From: Muraenolepis orangiensis | Lineage: Eukaryota > Chordata > Actinopteri > Gadiformes > Muraenolepididae | Length of the DNA stretch: 64,000 nt | Direction: 5' to 3' | Assembly: GCA_027704905.1 (NCBI GenBank) | Contig: CM051001.1 | Location: forward strand, 22,490,552 to 22,554,551 | In this document: positions 1 to 11,668 of the stretch, piece after piece | Layout: the number at the start of each line of letters is the position of its first letter | How positions within the stretch are numbered: position 1 is the first letter of the stretch | Translations under genes and position numbers: made by a program | Notes under the pieces: model-generated | Database searches by the model: none | The model's input: the letters and a program-made list of their open reading frames with translations, nothing else | Told to the model about the DNA's origin: nothing

Positions 1-242
1 ATAACTATTTATTACTTGTGGCGGCGGTAACTCCGGAGGTAGCGCAGTCCTCCTAGCAAAAACTGTTGCGGTGTCCTTGAGCAAGACAATCTAACCTTAA
101 CTGCTCCCGATGTGCCGGCTGGCCCATTGCATGGCTGACTCTGCCGTCGGTGTACAAATGGGTGTATGAATGGGTGACTGTGAGGCATGACTTGTAAAGC
201 GCTTTGGATAAAAGCGCTTTATAAAAGGCAGTCCATTTACCG
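1..242 (-). repeat. Dispersed fish repeat, family A (copy 1)
   Basis: Closely related copies lie at 32097-32290 and 44072-44318. Shared landmarks are a block about a tttgctaggag-type motif, a 'cttgagcaagaca' block, a 'gcatggctgactc' block and a head reading 'ggtaaatgga' followed by an A/T-rich 'agcgcttt' segment. On the plus strand this copy ends at the head near 241. No coding capacity is seen, so it is probably a non-autonomous element. The class is not identified. It lies in cenpi intron 5. Confidence 0.7.
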
Positions 243-1478
243 TTACTTATGATACTTATGACTGACAAATCACAACAACTGACCTAGCCCGGGCCAATCA
301 CAACTGTTTATGTAATATGGGGCGGATGATACGATGACAGTGAAGAGGAGCATAGGTGAATACACCTATCATGAAAGCGTTGGACAAACAAAAGAGGACT
401 TTTCTCTAAAAGAAGACAATCAACTGCAATCAACTTAAAAGCTTTTGTTCAGAAAAAAAATATGCGTTTGCTGTACTTCAAACAGGTTTTGGTTTATGAA
501 TGTACCTACAGGCTACCTCACTCTGATTGGGTGTAGGTCTATCCAATTGCGTCCAGAGGCATCTGTTCCCGTTGCCAACGCGGCTTGGAAATCAAAAATG
601 AAGTGAGAGGTTCCAGACTACGCATTTGCGAAATTGGTCTGGCAGTGTCAGGCTAGATTCCTTTGCCAGTAAAACAAATTAATCAGAGAATAAAAGCATT
701 ACCCAACAGAACCATCGAACTCAGCACAAACTAGGTCATCCTCATATGGACAAGCACTCCCGAAACAGAAGTTGTTCCCTGGGGAACAGGAATCAGACAA
801 TACCCAGACTGGGGTAGAGTGGTTTTTGATACATGGCCGGTTGCTTGAACATTGAAATTAACCCATTGTGTTCGGAGCGGGACCTGCCCACCAGATGGCT
901 TGGTCATTCACACACACGCGCGCTGACACTATGGAGGTCCCAACCACTGCATCACGATCTGCCAATCATATTTCATTGTGCCTGAAGTCTGTCCACATTA
1001 CATAATCTTATCTTGAAGTTACAGGCGGCAGTTGTGACACAAGCGCTTTTATAGTGTAAACATTGTTTATATTAGACATTTACGGTTTTAAACAAGAGTC
1101 AAGTTTCGAGACAGCGTGAATTTTACCAGTTTAGACTGCAGATCCAGTAGTGTCTTGACTCTGAACAGGTGTACTGTGAACAGGAGACAGAATCAAAAGG
1201 TTAAAATGTTGAATGCTAGTCACTTGTTTCAGAGACAAAGGCTTTGAAGAAAAATGTATTAAATAATGAAAACAAACTTTGGATTTCTCCTTACTTCTGT
1301 GGTTTAAAATATTTCCCCACTATAGGCAATAATGTGTTTGTCCATTACAGTTAAATAAAACAAAAACTACTGCTACAAATGTAATAGTAGTCGACCAGTA
1401 GTAGAGACTTCCAGTTATGGGAATGTTTCATCAAAACTTTGTACCCAGGACTATTATTCAAAGTGGGACATGACTTAC

Positions 1479-3632
1479 CATTTTCCTTTCTGGTCAACAG
1501 GTACAGCAGGTGGCATATGAAGGGACACTGGGAACAAAACGCAATACATCAACTGCTGCTTCACTCCTCATAGGCTACCATGCTAGGACCGGTTGAGGTC
1601 GTCAAGCCAATCGTCAAGGCTTTCAATTTCCTCCACACAGGACACACACACAGCTGCCCATGAGAATGCTCATGGGCAGACTAATCACAACACCAGAAGC
1701 TTGTAAAAAAAAAAATGCTTGGTGAACAACCAACTGTGGTATGGCAAGATAAATACATTTGGATATTATTACAAATACTATTGGCTATAAAAGGCAATTG
1801 TCCAATACCTTGTTTATTTATGTTTATGTTTTAATGGCGGATTAATTCAGTGGCTATTTAAGTAAGACTTGGGGGCGCAAACACAAGTTTCATTTACAGT
1901 TATTTTGCAATTATGAATCATGAAAAAATTAAGATATGTATCATTAAATAACATAAGGCCAAAGCGGTAACTGCACCAACCAGATCTTCTTCGGCTAAAA
2001 AGCTGAAGAGGAACCCATAGACGGCACGAAGATCATCTTTAGCGTCGATCATGTCAAAGACAGTCAGCACCCATTTGATGAAAACAACCTGGAAGAAATG
2101 CAATATAAAAATCGATAGAAAATATATAACGATACACCGTTTTGATAGTTGCTGATCAGTTAATAGTTTTGGATAATTATCAAGTAAACATACCAGATAT
2201 TTTCCGCTTATGTTGTGAATCTTTTTTTTACGGTTTTAGATTCTGAATGAAAATTAACGCTTTAGTTCATCCACTATTCCTGACATTACTGGTAAAGCTA
2301 TTAACATGTCAAAAACAAGAGGGCAGCCCAAATGGTTTGGCAGAGAAAAACGACTTTGTTTGTGACAAGAACATGCTTTTTTTAAACGCATGAGCTGTCC
2401 CAATTATATTTACTCAGTAAAATCAGCAGCAAATGTTTGAATAATCGTAGAGTGTGAGAAACAATTCACTTGCCTTCAAGACTTATTTTATATCTACTTG
2501 TGCAGTCAATTCATGTTTCACCATTACATTCTATAAGGAGATGTGACTGCAGGCTTGTGTTGGTTGGCGGCATTCAAAATAAAACAAGTAAACTGCCAAA
2601 AGAATGTAACAATGCCAAAGCATTATGACAACAAAAATAAACACTTTTTGAGACTTCTCTCAGTTGCTCAGACACTAGTTTCTTACCTGTGTGCTGATGG
2701 GTATTTTCCCAACACACAGCCACATCACACCACGTAAAACAGCTTGATGCGGGACAATGGTGGTAGGGAGGAGACACCTCAGCACCCTTAAACATGGACT
2801 CGTTCCTGCATAGGGGAAGGCACACCACCACCATCAGTACAACTGGTGAGACAGCCTGTCAGTCCGCAAGCAGGTCAATATAGGCAATAACCTCTTAACA
2901 TGCACCAAGATGCCATGATTCCATGTGTAGTCTAACCATACGTCGATAATCTATGAAATCGATTTTATATTCTAATTTGTGTTATTAGTTATTTAGATAT
3001 AGTATAATTGTTATGACATAGCAAGATTTGATGCAACTATACAGTATTCATTAAGCCAACAGAACAGCCCATCAACTTGACTGTATTACAACCCTTGAAC
3101 AGGTGTAAATAGTGTAATTTAGACTGGAATATTAATTTCAATGGGCCTATATTTGACCAATGAAAGAATAAAAGAAAAGAAAATACGAGGAAGCGTACGG
3201 CAAGAGTAGCAGTTAGTATGAGTTTACCCATTCGGAGGCTCATGGCAAACTCCAACATAATAGAGATAGCTTCTGGCGGAAGTCCTTTACTGTACGCCAA
3301 TTTCTCCACGCAAACCAGGTTACGCTCGAACTCATCGTTTCCACAAACAGGGGTGCCTTTTCCAACTAGAGAAGTAAAAAGGGTTATTACAGTACAAATG
3401 ATCTCTATAACCCGATCTGCTCTCCAATACTCCAACTACTGTACGTGTGTGTGTGTGTGTGTGTGTTGATGCGGTGCAACTTCGGAGGTGCACACACAGG
3501 GCTGCATGCATCATGTAATGCATTTGCATATTTGTTATTTGTTATTGTATTGCAATTTTCCTTTCACAAGAATCTCTAAAGTGCTGTACAATATACTATA
3601 CACAACGCATACTCTGTTATCAGTGTACAGGG

Positions 3633-3723
<91 letters not shown>

Positions 3724-3963
3724 GTGTAGCTCTTGGCTATTGGAAGCCTATAGATCTGCGGCTTGTTGTTAGCATTAGCATCGCTCCTCACCGTTGGCGA
3801 AGTACTTGAACGCCGCAACTATGGGGTCTTCCGCCTCGCTCTTTCTCCTCGCTATCGCTGCCAGCCGTGCACTTCGGTTCAGGCTCGTGTTCGACGACGA
3901 CGACGACACATCTCTCGACGAGGACGTATCCGGCGGTCTCGATAAGTTAGGAATGGCGGTCAT
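1479..3963 (-). CDS. cenpi: CENP-I, 5' part (exons 1-5); 3' part lies beyond the left edge
   Basis: CENP-I is a subunit of the constitutive centromere-associated network (CENP-H/I/K/M group). It sits on centromeric chromatin and helps build the kinetochore. Five exons can be placed on the minus strand: 3963-3792, 3365-3228, 2805-2687, 2088-1981 and 1527-1479, with phases closing at each junction (195 codons). Recognisable family blocks are ERNLVCVEKLAYSKGLPPEA in exon 2, WLCVGK in exon 3, TVFDMIDAKDDLRAVYGF in exon 4 and CHLLYLLTRKEN in exon 5. Exon 4 ends at a weak donor (GTTGGT), but the phase-0 fit of exon 5 supports it. The start at 3963 (MTAIPNLSRPP) is a choice: an in-frame ATG further up at 4146 would add about 61 residues that look less protein-like. 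Sequence left of 1479 is intron 5. TMEM35A is the next gene, as in human Xq22.1. The identification is by remembered family similarity. Confidence 0.88.
3643..3720. repeat. (GA)39 microsatellite
   Basis: A pure 78-nt GA run, preceded by a short GT run. It lies in cenpi intron 1, about 70 nt from the exon 1 donor. A (GT)n run of about 22 nt also lies at 3445-3466. Confidence 0.98.
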
Positions 3964-4337
3964 CGCCGCATCGCCAAGATAAAAACACACTAGTCGGCTC
4001 GCCCCCTCCTCTCTTTCAAAATCCAATTTAAATCTTCCGCGCGACCGTTTGTCGTCTTCTTCTTCTGTTATTATTTTGACGGCGACAACTCTGCGGCGCA
4101 TTACCGCCACCGTGTGAACGGGAGTACTGTGAACCAGGGATCCCACTTCTCATAGAAAGTAAAAACGATAAACCAAACTAGCATAACTATTAATTAAATT
4201 ACACAATTATTGTGTGATATTTGTGAATTATATTAAAGCACACATCCCCTGATGTTTTATCCAAATATTTATTTTCAACTAATTTAAGCACTTCTCAGTG
4301 CTTATTTTAATGTTGATTACTGACCTCTATATTGTGT

Positions 4338-4427
4338 ACCATATTCAGCTGACAGAAACATTAAAAAAAAAATATGCTGTTGGAGTCAACAGCATATTTT
4401 TTAATGTTTCTGTCAGCTGAATATGGT
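4338..4427. repeat. Near-perfect hairpin (inverted repeat)
   Basis: The left arm from 4338 and the right arm ending at 4427 are reverse complements over about 41 nt. The only difference is an A run of ten in the left arm against six T in the right arm. The loop is about 4 nt. It lies upstream of cenpi and downstream of tmem35a. It may be a foldback transposon relic or the source of a hairpin RNA. Confidence 0.9.
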
Positions 4428-5785
4428 CTTTACACTAAATAATGTATCTTGTATGTCCCATTCTCATCATTGCAATTGTATTTTCCTCCCTCCTGCGCCA
4501 CCCAATACATCCATTGTCTTTCCAACCTCCTTCTGGATGTTATACAAATGTCATCCCTTAACTTCTTCATCCCACTCACCCCATAACTGCTAACACTATG
4601 CGCACCAAAATACACCTAAACCCCATTGACATTGACAACAATGTTTTACTTTATAGAAAACTACAGGATTTGATGCATTTTAACATACCTTTACCATGAA
4701 TCACAGACTCCCACGTTTTGTAGGACATGTTTAAAAACAACAGGTACTCAGTCTCTCCTACTGTTGGCTTTTTATTTCATTTGACAGAAAGAGTCGATGT
4801 TGAAACACATGTTTAACTCAGACCTCATTCAGAAAGAAGAATTGTAATAGGAATGCTTCTCAGACAAAAAATAAACCGTGACATGTTAACCAAACACTTG
4901 ATTGACAATTAATAATAATACAAAAAAAACATTGCACAAGGGAAAACCCCGATTTTTAGGGGAAATCTAGGCTTACAGGTCACAGCAAACAGCACCTCCT
5001 GTTATATATCTATACAAACTCGAAATTTAATTCAAATTTAATTGAGTAATAAGACAATATTCACCCTATTGATTGTGGATAATTCCATGCATAGGGATGC
5101 AATTTTTATTAGAATTAAATGGGTTTTTCTTAAACATGGCTTAACTTTATGACATTGATCATAATGTCTTAATATTCTCAATGTATGTATATGTCAAATG
5201 TGTATGTGCATGTCAAAATGTTTTAATAGCTACATTTAAAGTTTTCTGAATTCTGAATTTAATTTTGGAGTTTATTAATTATTATGCCAAATGAAACATG
5301 CCTGGATATTTCAAAACAAGATTTATTTTTATTATTTTCCCTATATCTTTAATGTTAAAGATACTCAAACAAATGTTTGAATCTTTAAATAATAAATAAG
5401 TTAACAGCATTCTCAAACCGACATATCAGAATCAAAAATCAAAACACAAGACACTTTCATTGTCAAATAAATACGCAAAAGAAAAATAAGGTTTTGCGTG
5501 ACAGTAAAACCATTCCATTACATGTTCCAGTTATGATAGTCCATTGGTTTCAATAGACAACATGGGGCCAAGAGTTTTGGACCGCCCAATAAGAGTGTAG
5601 AAGAGTAGGTGTGTGGGTAACCAGTAACGCATCGGTCAGCCTACGATTAGGATTAGGACACAGGACTATGTGAGATTCTTGTTAGTGAGTCGACTTCCCC
5701 TCTAAAAATCAGAATTAGGCCAACTGCAATCCAACTGCAGCATTCCCTCCTTCACGGTGATGTCGCCCTTCGTCAACGTTGTGCC
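4428..5785. other. Intergenic / tmem35a 3'UTR
   Basis: A/T-rich sequence with no convincing reading frame. Several TTTATT strings (for example near 5322) are AATAAA on the minus strand and could end the tmem35a transcript. No other feature is seen. Confidence 0.5.
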
Positions 5786-7195
5786 TTAAGACTGCTTGAC
5801 CTTGTTCTTTTCCTGCTCGTTGAGGTGCGGTTCCTCCCGACTCTCCTCCCTCTCCGGCCGCTCGTCGCTCTGGCGAGCGATGAGGAGTCGACAGGTGAGC
5901 AGGATGCCGAACACTAATGCGTGGGCGTAGCGTTTCAGGGGGTCTCCCACTAGCTGGTGGAAGAACAGCACCGCTAGCATCACAAGCAGCAACAAGAAGT
6001 TAGCCACATCCTTGGGTTTGCCCGGAACGAGGGTCAGCACAATCCCACAGGCGACCTCTAGGGATCCGATGATCTTGCGAAGCAGCACAGAGCTGATACC
6101 GATCTTTTTTAAGCCGGCAAGGCCTTGGCATAGCTTTTATATGCCCTTTTCTGAAAAGGAGAACAGACATTACAATGACATAGAATAGACACATGCCACG
6201 TGAAACTGTTTAGCCTAGATTGGAAAACTGTCCAGTGGCTTGGAATTAAAAATGCCATAGTGCCTATCATGTCATGAGAAACCCAAACATCTCATATAGT
6301 CTCCCCACATCTTCACCTGTAATAAACACTGTGACGCCTCATGCATGGCTTCGTACGATGACAGCAGTTCATCCTCAGAACCACAGTGTGTCGTATTCTG
6401 ACCCCTATCGGAAATGAACCACCCTTCGCATGAACGCGCACGGTCACAATTGGACACTGGCAGGTGCGTCTCACAGAAAGGGCTCGAATGCGTGCATGGA
6501 GCGCCGCCATTGCCCATAGTCGCCGGTTAAACCCCTTTTAACAACACGCCATGCGAATAATAATAATAACAGCAAACCACCACGTTTTTATTAGCTATTC
6601 AATTGTACCCCTATGACAGGTCAGGCCAATACAACATCGTCATTTTGTTGCCTTTTTTTTTTTTTATTCCCCATCCGCAGCCCCAGCTTAAAGAATAAAC
6701 ACACGCGTTCATAGTTTATCTCCTTGGCCGTTCTGTTGAATACCAATGACTATGTGTTACATGTGTTGGGATGGGGTAAGATTCATTAATTAAATTTGTA
6801 ACGGCGAATATGGTCGTGCATGGTCGTTTATAAACTGGGCTGCAGGATATCAACGTAGCTAACCAACTCGCGTTTTAATACATAACGATAATCAAGAGAA
6901 ACATCCGAGAGATCTTTTTTCTAATCGGTTATCTTATACTAAATGTAGGTCACCTTACAGCCTATATAACTCAAGCGTGGCTTGAGGCTCCCTGTGTTGT
7001 AAAAAAAACCCAACACAGGACAATGGCCTCGGTCGTCCTACAACCGAACCGCTGTAGTCGCAGCGCATCACTCACCATTTCACTGTAGGCGTCTTTGCTC
7101 AACCTCGGCGTGAGCTTAATGGTTCCCATGAATACAAAAAAGAGACCCAGGGCAAATGAAAGGGCCACGATGGTTATTGTCCTCGGTGAAGCCAT
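5786..7195 (-). CDS. tmem35a: TMEM35A / NACHO, nicotinic receptor chaperone, with an apparent 1-nt frameshift
   Basis: NACHO is a small ER membrane protein that promotes folding and assembly of neuronal nicotinic acetylcholine receptors. Exon 1 is 7195-7076 (40 codons, first hydrophobic segment, ending SKDAYSEM at a GTGAGT donor). Exon 2 is 6150-5786, with acceptor CTTTTCAG. Together they cover the whole family length. Exon 2 starts in frame as KRAYKSYAKALP, but then reads GCT TAA. The homologous continuation, LKKIGISSVLLRK and on to the ...VKQS end with three hydrophobic segments, is in another frame. Exon 2 is 365 nt, one short of a multiple of three, so one base is missing around 6112-6116. 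Read literally, the protein stops after 53 residues. This is a base-calling or assembly error, an allele, or a broken gene. Everything else (start, splice sites, C-terminal half) is intact, which favours error or a recent loss. A short (CA)n lies upstream at 7301-7313. Confidence 0.88.
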
Positions 7196-8083
7196 CTTTT
7201 CGTGTAGGCTAGGTCCCGCCACCACCACCGAGGTAGTCGCTCCACATTGAACTGATGACGAAAGCCCGACCTCCCCGGCACAGTGGGGGGAGGGTGTGTG
7301 TGTGTGTGTGCTTCTGGATGTGCAACACAAATGGCAGTTAGTGTGACCCTGTTATCAGGGATGTATGCAATAACGTTTTTTTCTCGTGTCCAATTTAACC
7401 CATTGCATACTATAGGCGCCTGACTATACGAACACGCCACCAATGCTGCTCGCATCATCACGCCGCCACAATGAATTTGACAATGAAAAGACTGCTACCA
7501 TTATTGCCATTATAACAGCTTTAATAATATGCCATTATACAAAATAGCTTAATGGGTAGGTAATCATCATTTAAGTAGCTTTTTCTATGTGCGGTATGTG
7601 CAGGAAATGGACCTTTCCAAAATTGGTATAGGCATACAAAAGGAGGATAACTAGGTTGACAAAGACATTATAAAGGTAGAAAAAAACGTTTATTTCATAA
7701 TAAGGAGACGTGTTAGTACATAAAAATTTGCTCCACTCTTTCCCTGTATTTCTGGAAAATGTATTGCTTGGACAGTATTTTGTAAAAAACTAACAATAAA
7801 TCAACAATCAAAAGCCATTCCTTTCATTTTAACAAAATAACATATATATATTTTTTACATTGTGGCCAATAAATGCACAACGCACACAATGTACACAAGA
7901 GACACATGGCTATTGTTGGTTCAGAACTACCCTTCACTACACAATGGAAACACCAGCGTTTTGCCAAAGGTTCAGGAAACAGGTTGTGAGTGAATTATAA
8001 ATGTTAAGGTCAGGCTTGGCCAAGCAGCCACCCCCATGTGTATATGCCAGATGGTGTCCGAATGGCGCCCAGGACTTGGTCTG
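7196..8083. other. tmem35a upstream region and arl13a 3'UTR
   Basis: Only 0.9 kb separates the arl13a stop codon from the tmem35a start. The two genes are in tandem on the minus strand. TTTATT at 7689-7694 is AATAAA on the minus strand and is a candidate arl13a poly(A) signal. No coding sequence is seen and there is no room for TRMT2B. Confidence 0.6.
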
Positions 8084-11000
8084 TCACTGGCCCTGATCCT
8101 GTCGCTCCTTCAGAGTCAGGATGGCTTTTCTGTACAGATCTATTGGGGGGGGGGGGGGAAACAAGGCGGTCATCGTGCGAATAGGACCAGGCAACCCAAT
8201 AGGACCAGGCAACCCAAAGTGCTGTGTTGTATTTAAAGGAAGTTATAAGAAGGGGTGTGGGCGCTCACCAAGAGTAGCAGACAGGTCGGCCGGCGGGTAA
8301 GCGGGTGAACGGTGGGCAGCAGGCACCTCTTCTGTGTTGATCTTATTCTTCCGCTTGACAATAACCGCTCTCTTCTTCTTTTTCCCTTTTTCGCCTATAG
8401 CCGGTCATGAGATACGACAAAGAGGGTTTGGTTTTACATTTTTCTTGACATGGCGACCATAATGTGTGTATTAAGTATCTTAATCTAAATCTGGAGGATT
8501 GAATCCTCTTTATTGGTCTCATACATGTACACACAGTGACATTTGTTTCTCTGCATTTAACCCATCCTAGTTTTCGGAGCAGTGGGCAGCTATTTGTATA
8601 TACAGCGACCGGGGAGCAGTGTAGAGGTCTGGTGCCTTGCTCAAGGGCACCTCGGCAGTGCTCAGGTGTTTTGGGGACTTGAACCGGCGACCATCCGGTT
8701 CCTAAGCCAAGGCCACACAGACTGAGCTATCCTGCCGTCCCCTCAATCACCTAAATTATGTTTTTCAACTATCAAGTCAATGGTTTGTTACCTTGGGTGA
8801 CTTGTTCTCCGTTGTCCCCAGGCGATTGTAGCACGACCTGGAGAGCCTGGTCGTCTTTGACCCTTTTCTTGCGTTTGCCTTTCTCCTTTTTCGGAGGGAT
8901 CAGGGCCTTCTCCTTCTCCTTCTGCACCGACTGCTCCTGTTCCCCCCCGATGACGTATTGTTCATCCTTCCGCTGCGATTCTCCCCCCAACTTTCTTTCC
9001 ATATCTTCCTCAATCTGCACCCGTGTCTTCTTCGCCTTCCTCAGCCTCTTTTTCAATGTGTTCTCCTGTGAACACGATTTGAAATGGCTAGTCAATTGCA
9101 CATTTATACAATAAAAAAAACTTTTGAGAAGTTTTGCTGCTTAGGACTAACAAGATGTTACGGGTTTTCTTTAACCTTTTTGAGGAGGTTTTGAATAGGC
9201 TTCATTTGACCACCACCGTTGGGCATGTTCTCCTTTTCTTGAGGCCCGTGAGCCGGCCGAAGGTCAGACTTGCTTGAGCGCAACCTGTCACGGAATTGAC
9301 CGGGTTAAAAAAAAGGAATTTTGCACCTTTGATCAAAACCCGTTTGAAGGCTGCCGTTTCATGTTTTAAAGGGCAACCGTCACGCTCGGCTACATCATCA
9401 ACTATGTTTCCGCAGGGAAAAAAAAATCCCAGAGAAGCCGGAACAGTGATGCTGATTTGATCAGAATCAAAACCAAAAGGAGAGCTCAACAATCCCAGAC
9501 CAATGACGTCAGCGGTCCATTCCACATTATATAGCCAAACGTGGCGGTTCCTAAAACAAAGACCTCTAACAAACAGCCTCTGACCTTTCATCTTTGGTTT
9601 TTCGACGGCCCTTCTCTGCCCTGCGAGGTTTGTCCATCTCTGCCGGGCCAGCCAGGGGTCTCCTGCTGTCCCGGGCCACCCGGGCACACAGCTCCGAGTA
9701 GTCCAAGCACATGGCCCGCAGCAGCCAGCGGAGACCACACAGGGTCTTCCTGTCGGCCCATCTCCGCAGGTCCATGGAGGCCGAGCAAGGCTCCTGAGAT
9801 GAGAAGGGGGGGGGGGGGGGGGTTTGCTATCGATCTTGGTTTTGCATTTTGTTCCTGAACATATTCTTTCAATAATCCAATTAAAATACCTTCATTCAAA
9901 TAAAAGTGAAACAATATAGGCAATATAATAGAGGAGGGCAGAAGGAAACAGAGGCAAAAACAGGGAATATGGGCTTAAAAACTGAGCAAGAGAATGCTTC
10001 TCAGCTGATGTATATTACAATGACAGGAAGGAATATCATGTATTATATGTCATGTACGGATGCCAAGGACACAACACTTACTATATGGCAAAGAGAGCGG
10101 CTTTCATTGACCAGCTTCTCCAGAGAGAGAATTTCAATCAGCTCACTTCCCAGCAGAGCATTCATTTTATCCTGTTTGTTGGCCAATCTGAAACAAAAAC
10201 AAAGAATAATCATACAGAATAGTGATTCAGGTTAGCAATTGTATCGTTATTATCGTAGTTGCGTTTATTGGCCACTAGAGGTCACTGTTTGACAGTTTTA
10301 AATGATAGTTTAAACAGAAACCACCACTGGATTTATTTACAGTAAATTCAACTCACACTAATATGGGTTTTCCCGCCACCCTGGGCTGCTTCAGCACCTC
10401 GGACAGGACCTCCTTGACCTCCTTCATCCTCTGCCTGTCACTGGAGTCCACCACGTAGATGATCCCATGGACGTCGCCGTACAGCTCCCTCCACACGCCT
10501 CGAGAGCCGGGGGCTCCCCCAACGTCCAGCAAGCTCACCAAGTAGTTCTCCAGCCTCAGCTCCGAGCGAACACAGCCATGAGTGGGGCCCACCTCCAAAC
10601 CCGAGGGCACTGAAGGGACCGACACCAGGCGAGAGACATTTGAATGTGGTTGCGTGCGGCTTGTAGCTTTTCCACTGAATCCATCCATCATTTTTTTTAT
10701 GTTCACTTCACTTGAACACCATTTAATATGTTCACTATAATGAGCACAGACTCCACTCTAGTTTATTTTAATCAATTTCACCTGTGTCTACATTTTAAAC
10801 AAACACGATGGCTACGGTGAAAAGATAACCAGGGAGTCACATGACATGTGTCTTCTATGCAGACACTCACTTAGTATTTTCATTCATTCCATTACCTCTC
10901 AGCATCCCCCGGATGGAGGACGTCTTTCCCGCCTTGTCCAGACCAACCACCAGAACCGTCACTTTCCTGCGTACAACAACACAATACAGTTTACTCAATC

Positions 11001-11144
11001 AAGTATTGATAGCCATTTTAAGGCCCAACATAGTGATAGCCTTTTACATACGGTAGGGTGAAGGAGTTAATTCGCACATCCTGACCTGATTGGTTCCTGC
11101 ATCTTGGACACCCAGCTGCAGCAGTTGCTGATCAGGTTGAACAT
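8084..11144 (-). CDS. arl13a: ARL13A, ARF-like GTPase of the ARL13 family
   Basis: ARL13 proteins are ARF-like GTPases. The better known ARL13B works in the ciliary membrane. Nine exons on the minus strand keep phase throughout: 11144-11086, 10966-10896, 10609-10357, 10187-10082, 9793-9585, 9284-9176, 9065-8792, 8394-8269 and 8139-8084 (1263 nt, 420 aa). The N-terminus MFNLISNCCSW has the paired cysteines that are palmitoylated in ARL13B. The P-loop is GLDKAGKT. The switch II segment is DVGGAPGSRGVW, with no catalytic Gln, as in ARL13B. The base-binding motif is NKQD. A long charged, lysine-rich C-terminal half follows, ending LYRKAILTLKERQDQGQ. I do not see an RVxP ciliary motif. The neighbours xkrx and tmem35a argue for the A paralogue. 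The polypyrimidine tracts before exons 5 and 9 are C homopolymers. The exon 6 donor (GTTAAAG) is weak. The 3' exons are placed by phase and splice sites and are less certain than the GTPase domain. Confidence 0.88.
8479..8745. repeat. Dispersed fish repeat, family B
   Basis: Contains the strings 'ctctgcatttaacccatccta', 'gcagtgggcagct', 'cttgctcaagggcacctc' and 'gaaccggcgaccatccggt', which belong to a repeat common in fish genomes. It lies in arl13a intron 7. No open frame is seen. The class is not determined. Confidence 0.55.
9500..9534 (+). promoter_or_regulatory. CCAAT / full CRE / TATA-like cluster inside arl13a intron 5
   Basis: CCAAT at 9500-9504 overlaps a palindromic CRE (TGACGTCA) at 9504-9511. 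TATATA follows at 9528-9533. The CRE is symmetric, so orientation rests on CCAAT and TATA only. This may be chance, or an intronic promoter or enhancer. Confidence 0.25.
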
Positions 11145-11368
11145 GTTTGAATGATGAGGGCCAGGTGAGCACAGAGGCCACCATATTCTCTTGAGCCTGT
11201 ATCTGAGCAGATTGCAGACAGAATGTAAGCATTTATATTCATGAACCCATCATAGACATCATATAACCTTACAAGCCTATACTGCAACGACAGCCGGCGC
11301 ATACATTTAATATCATGTGGAATTTTCCTATTCTAATGTATTCCCAACACCTGCTAATTGTAATACAA

Positions 11369-11668
11369 GATGTTTTATTGGCATTGCAACAAGTACAATG
11401 CAATGCTTACTCCCCATTCCCTCCTGCAGTAGTAGTATGAATTTTTCAAACAAAACTATGAAAATGTACATGTTTTGAAAAAATATTTAAAAGCATTTAA
11501 AGTGCCAGTAGTGCAGCAGCATCATGAGTTACAGTGCAGTACAATGCAGTAACTGTAATGAGTCCAGAAAGATCAGCAAAATATGATAGTGTAATTTTAA
11601 TGAAAATGTTATAATAGTGGCGGCACTCCTAGCAGTTCAGTAGGCGCTCTGCCTGTGGATTTCAACCA
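11369..11668 (-). mobile_element. LINE 3' tail (L2/CR1-like), 5'-truncated copy
   Basis: Shares 'caacaagtacaatg', 'gcttactccccattccctcc' and 'cactcctagcagttcagtag' blocks with tails at 49048-49520, 50598-50770 and 57165-57255. The plus-oriented fragment at 38085-38600 carries part of the same tail after coding sequence. Non-coding. Confidence 0.7.

Noticed and set aside
3964..4146. In-frame upstream extension of cenpi to ATG 4146
   Set aside because: No similarity to the family and it runs through what looks like 5'UTR; kept only as an alternative start.
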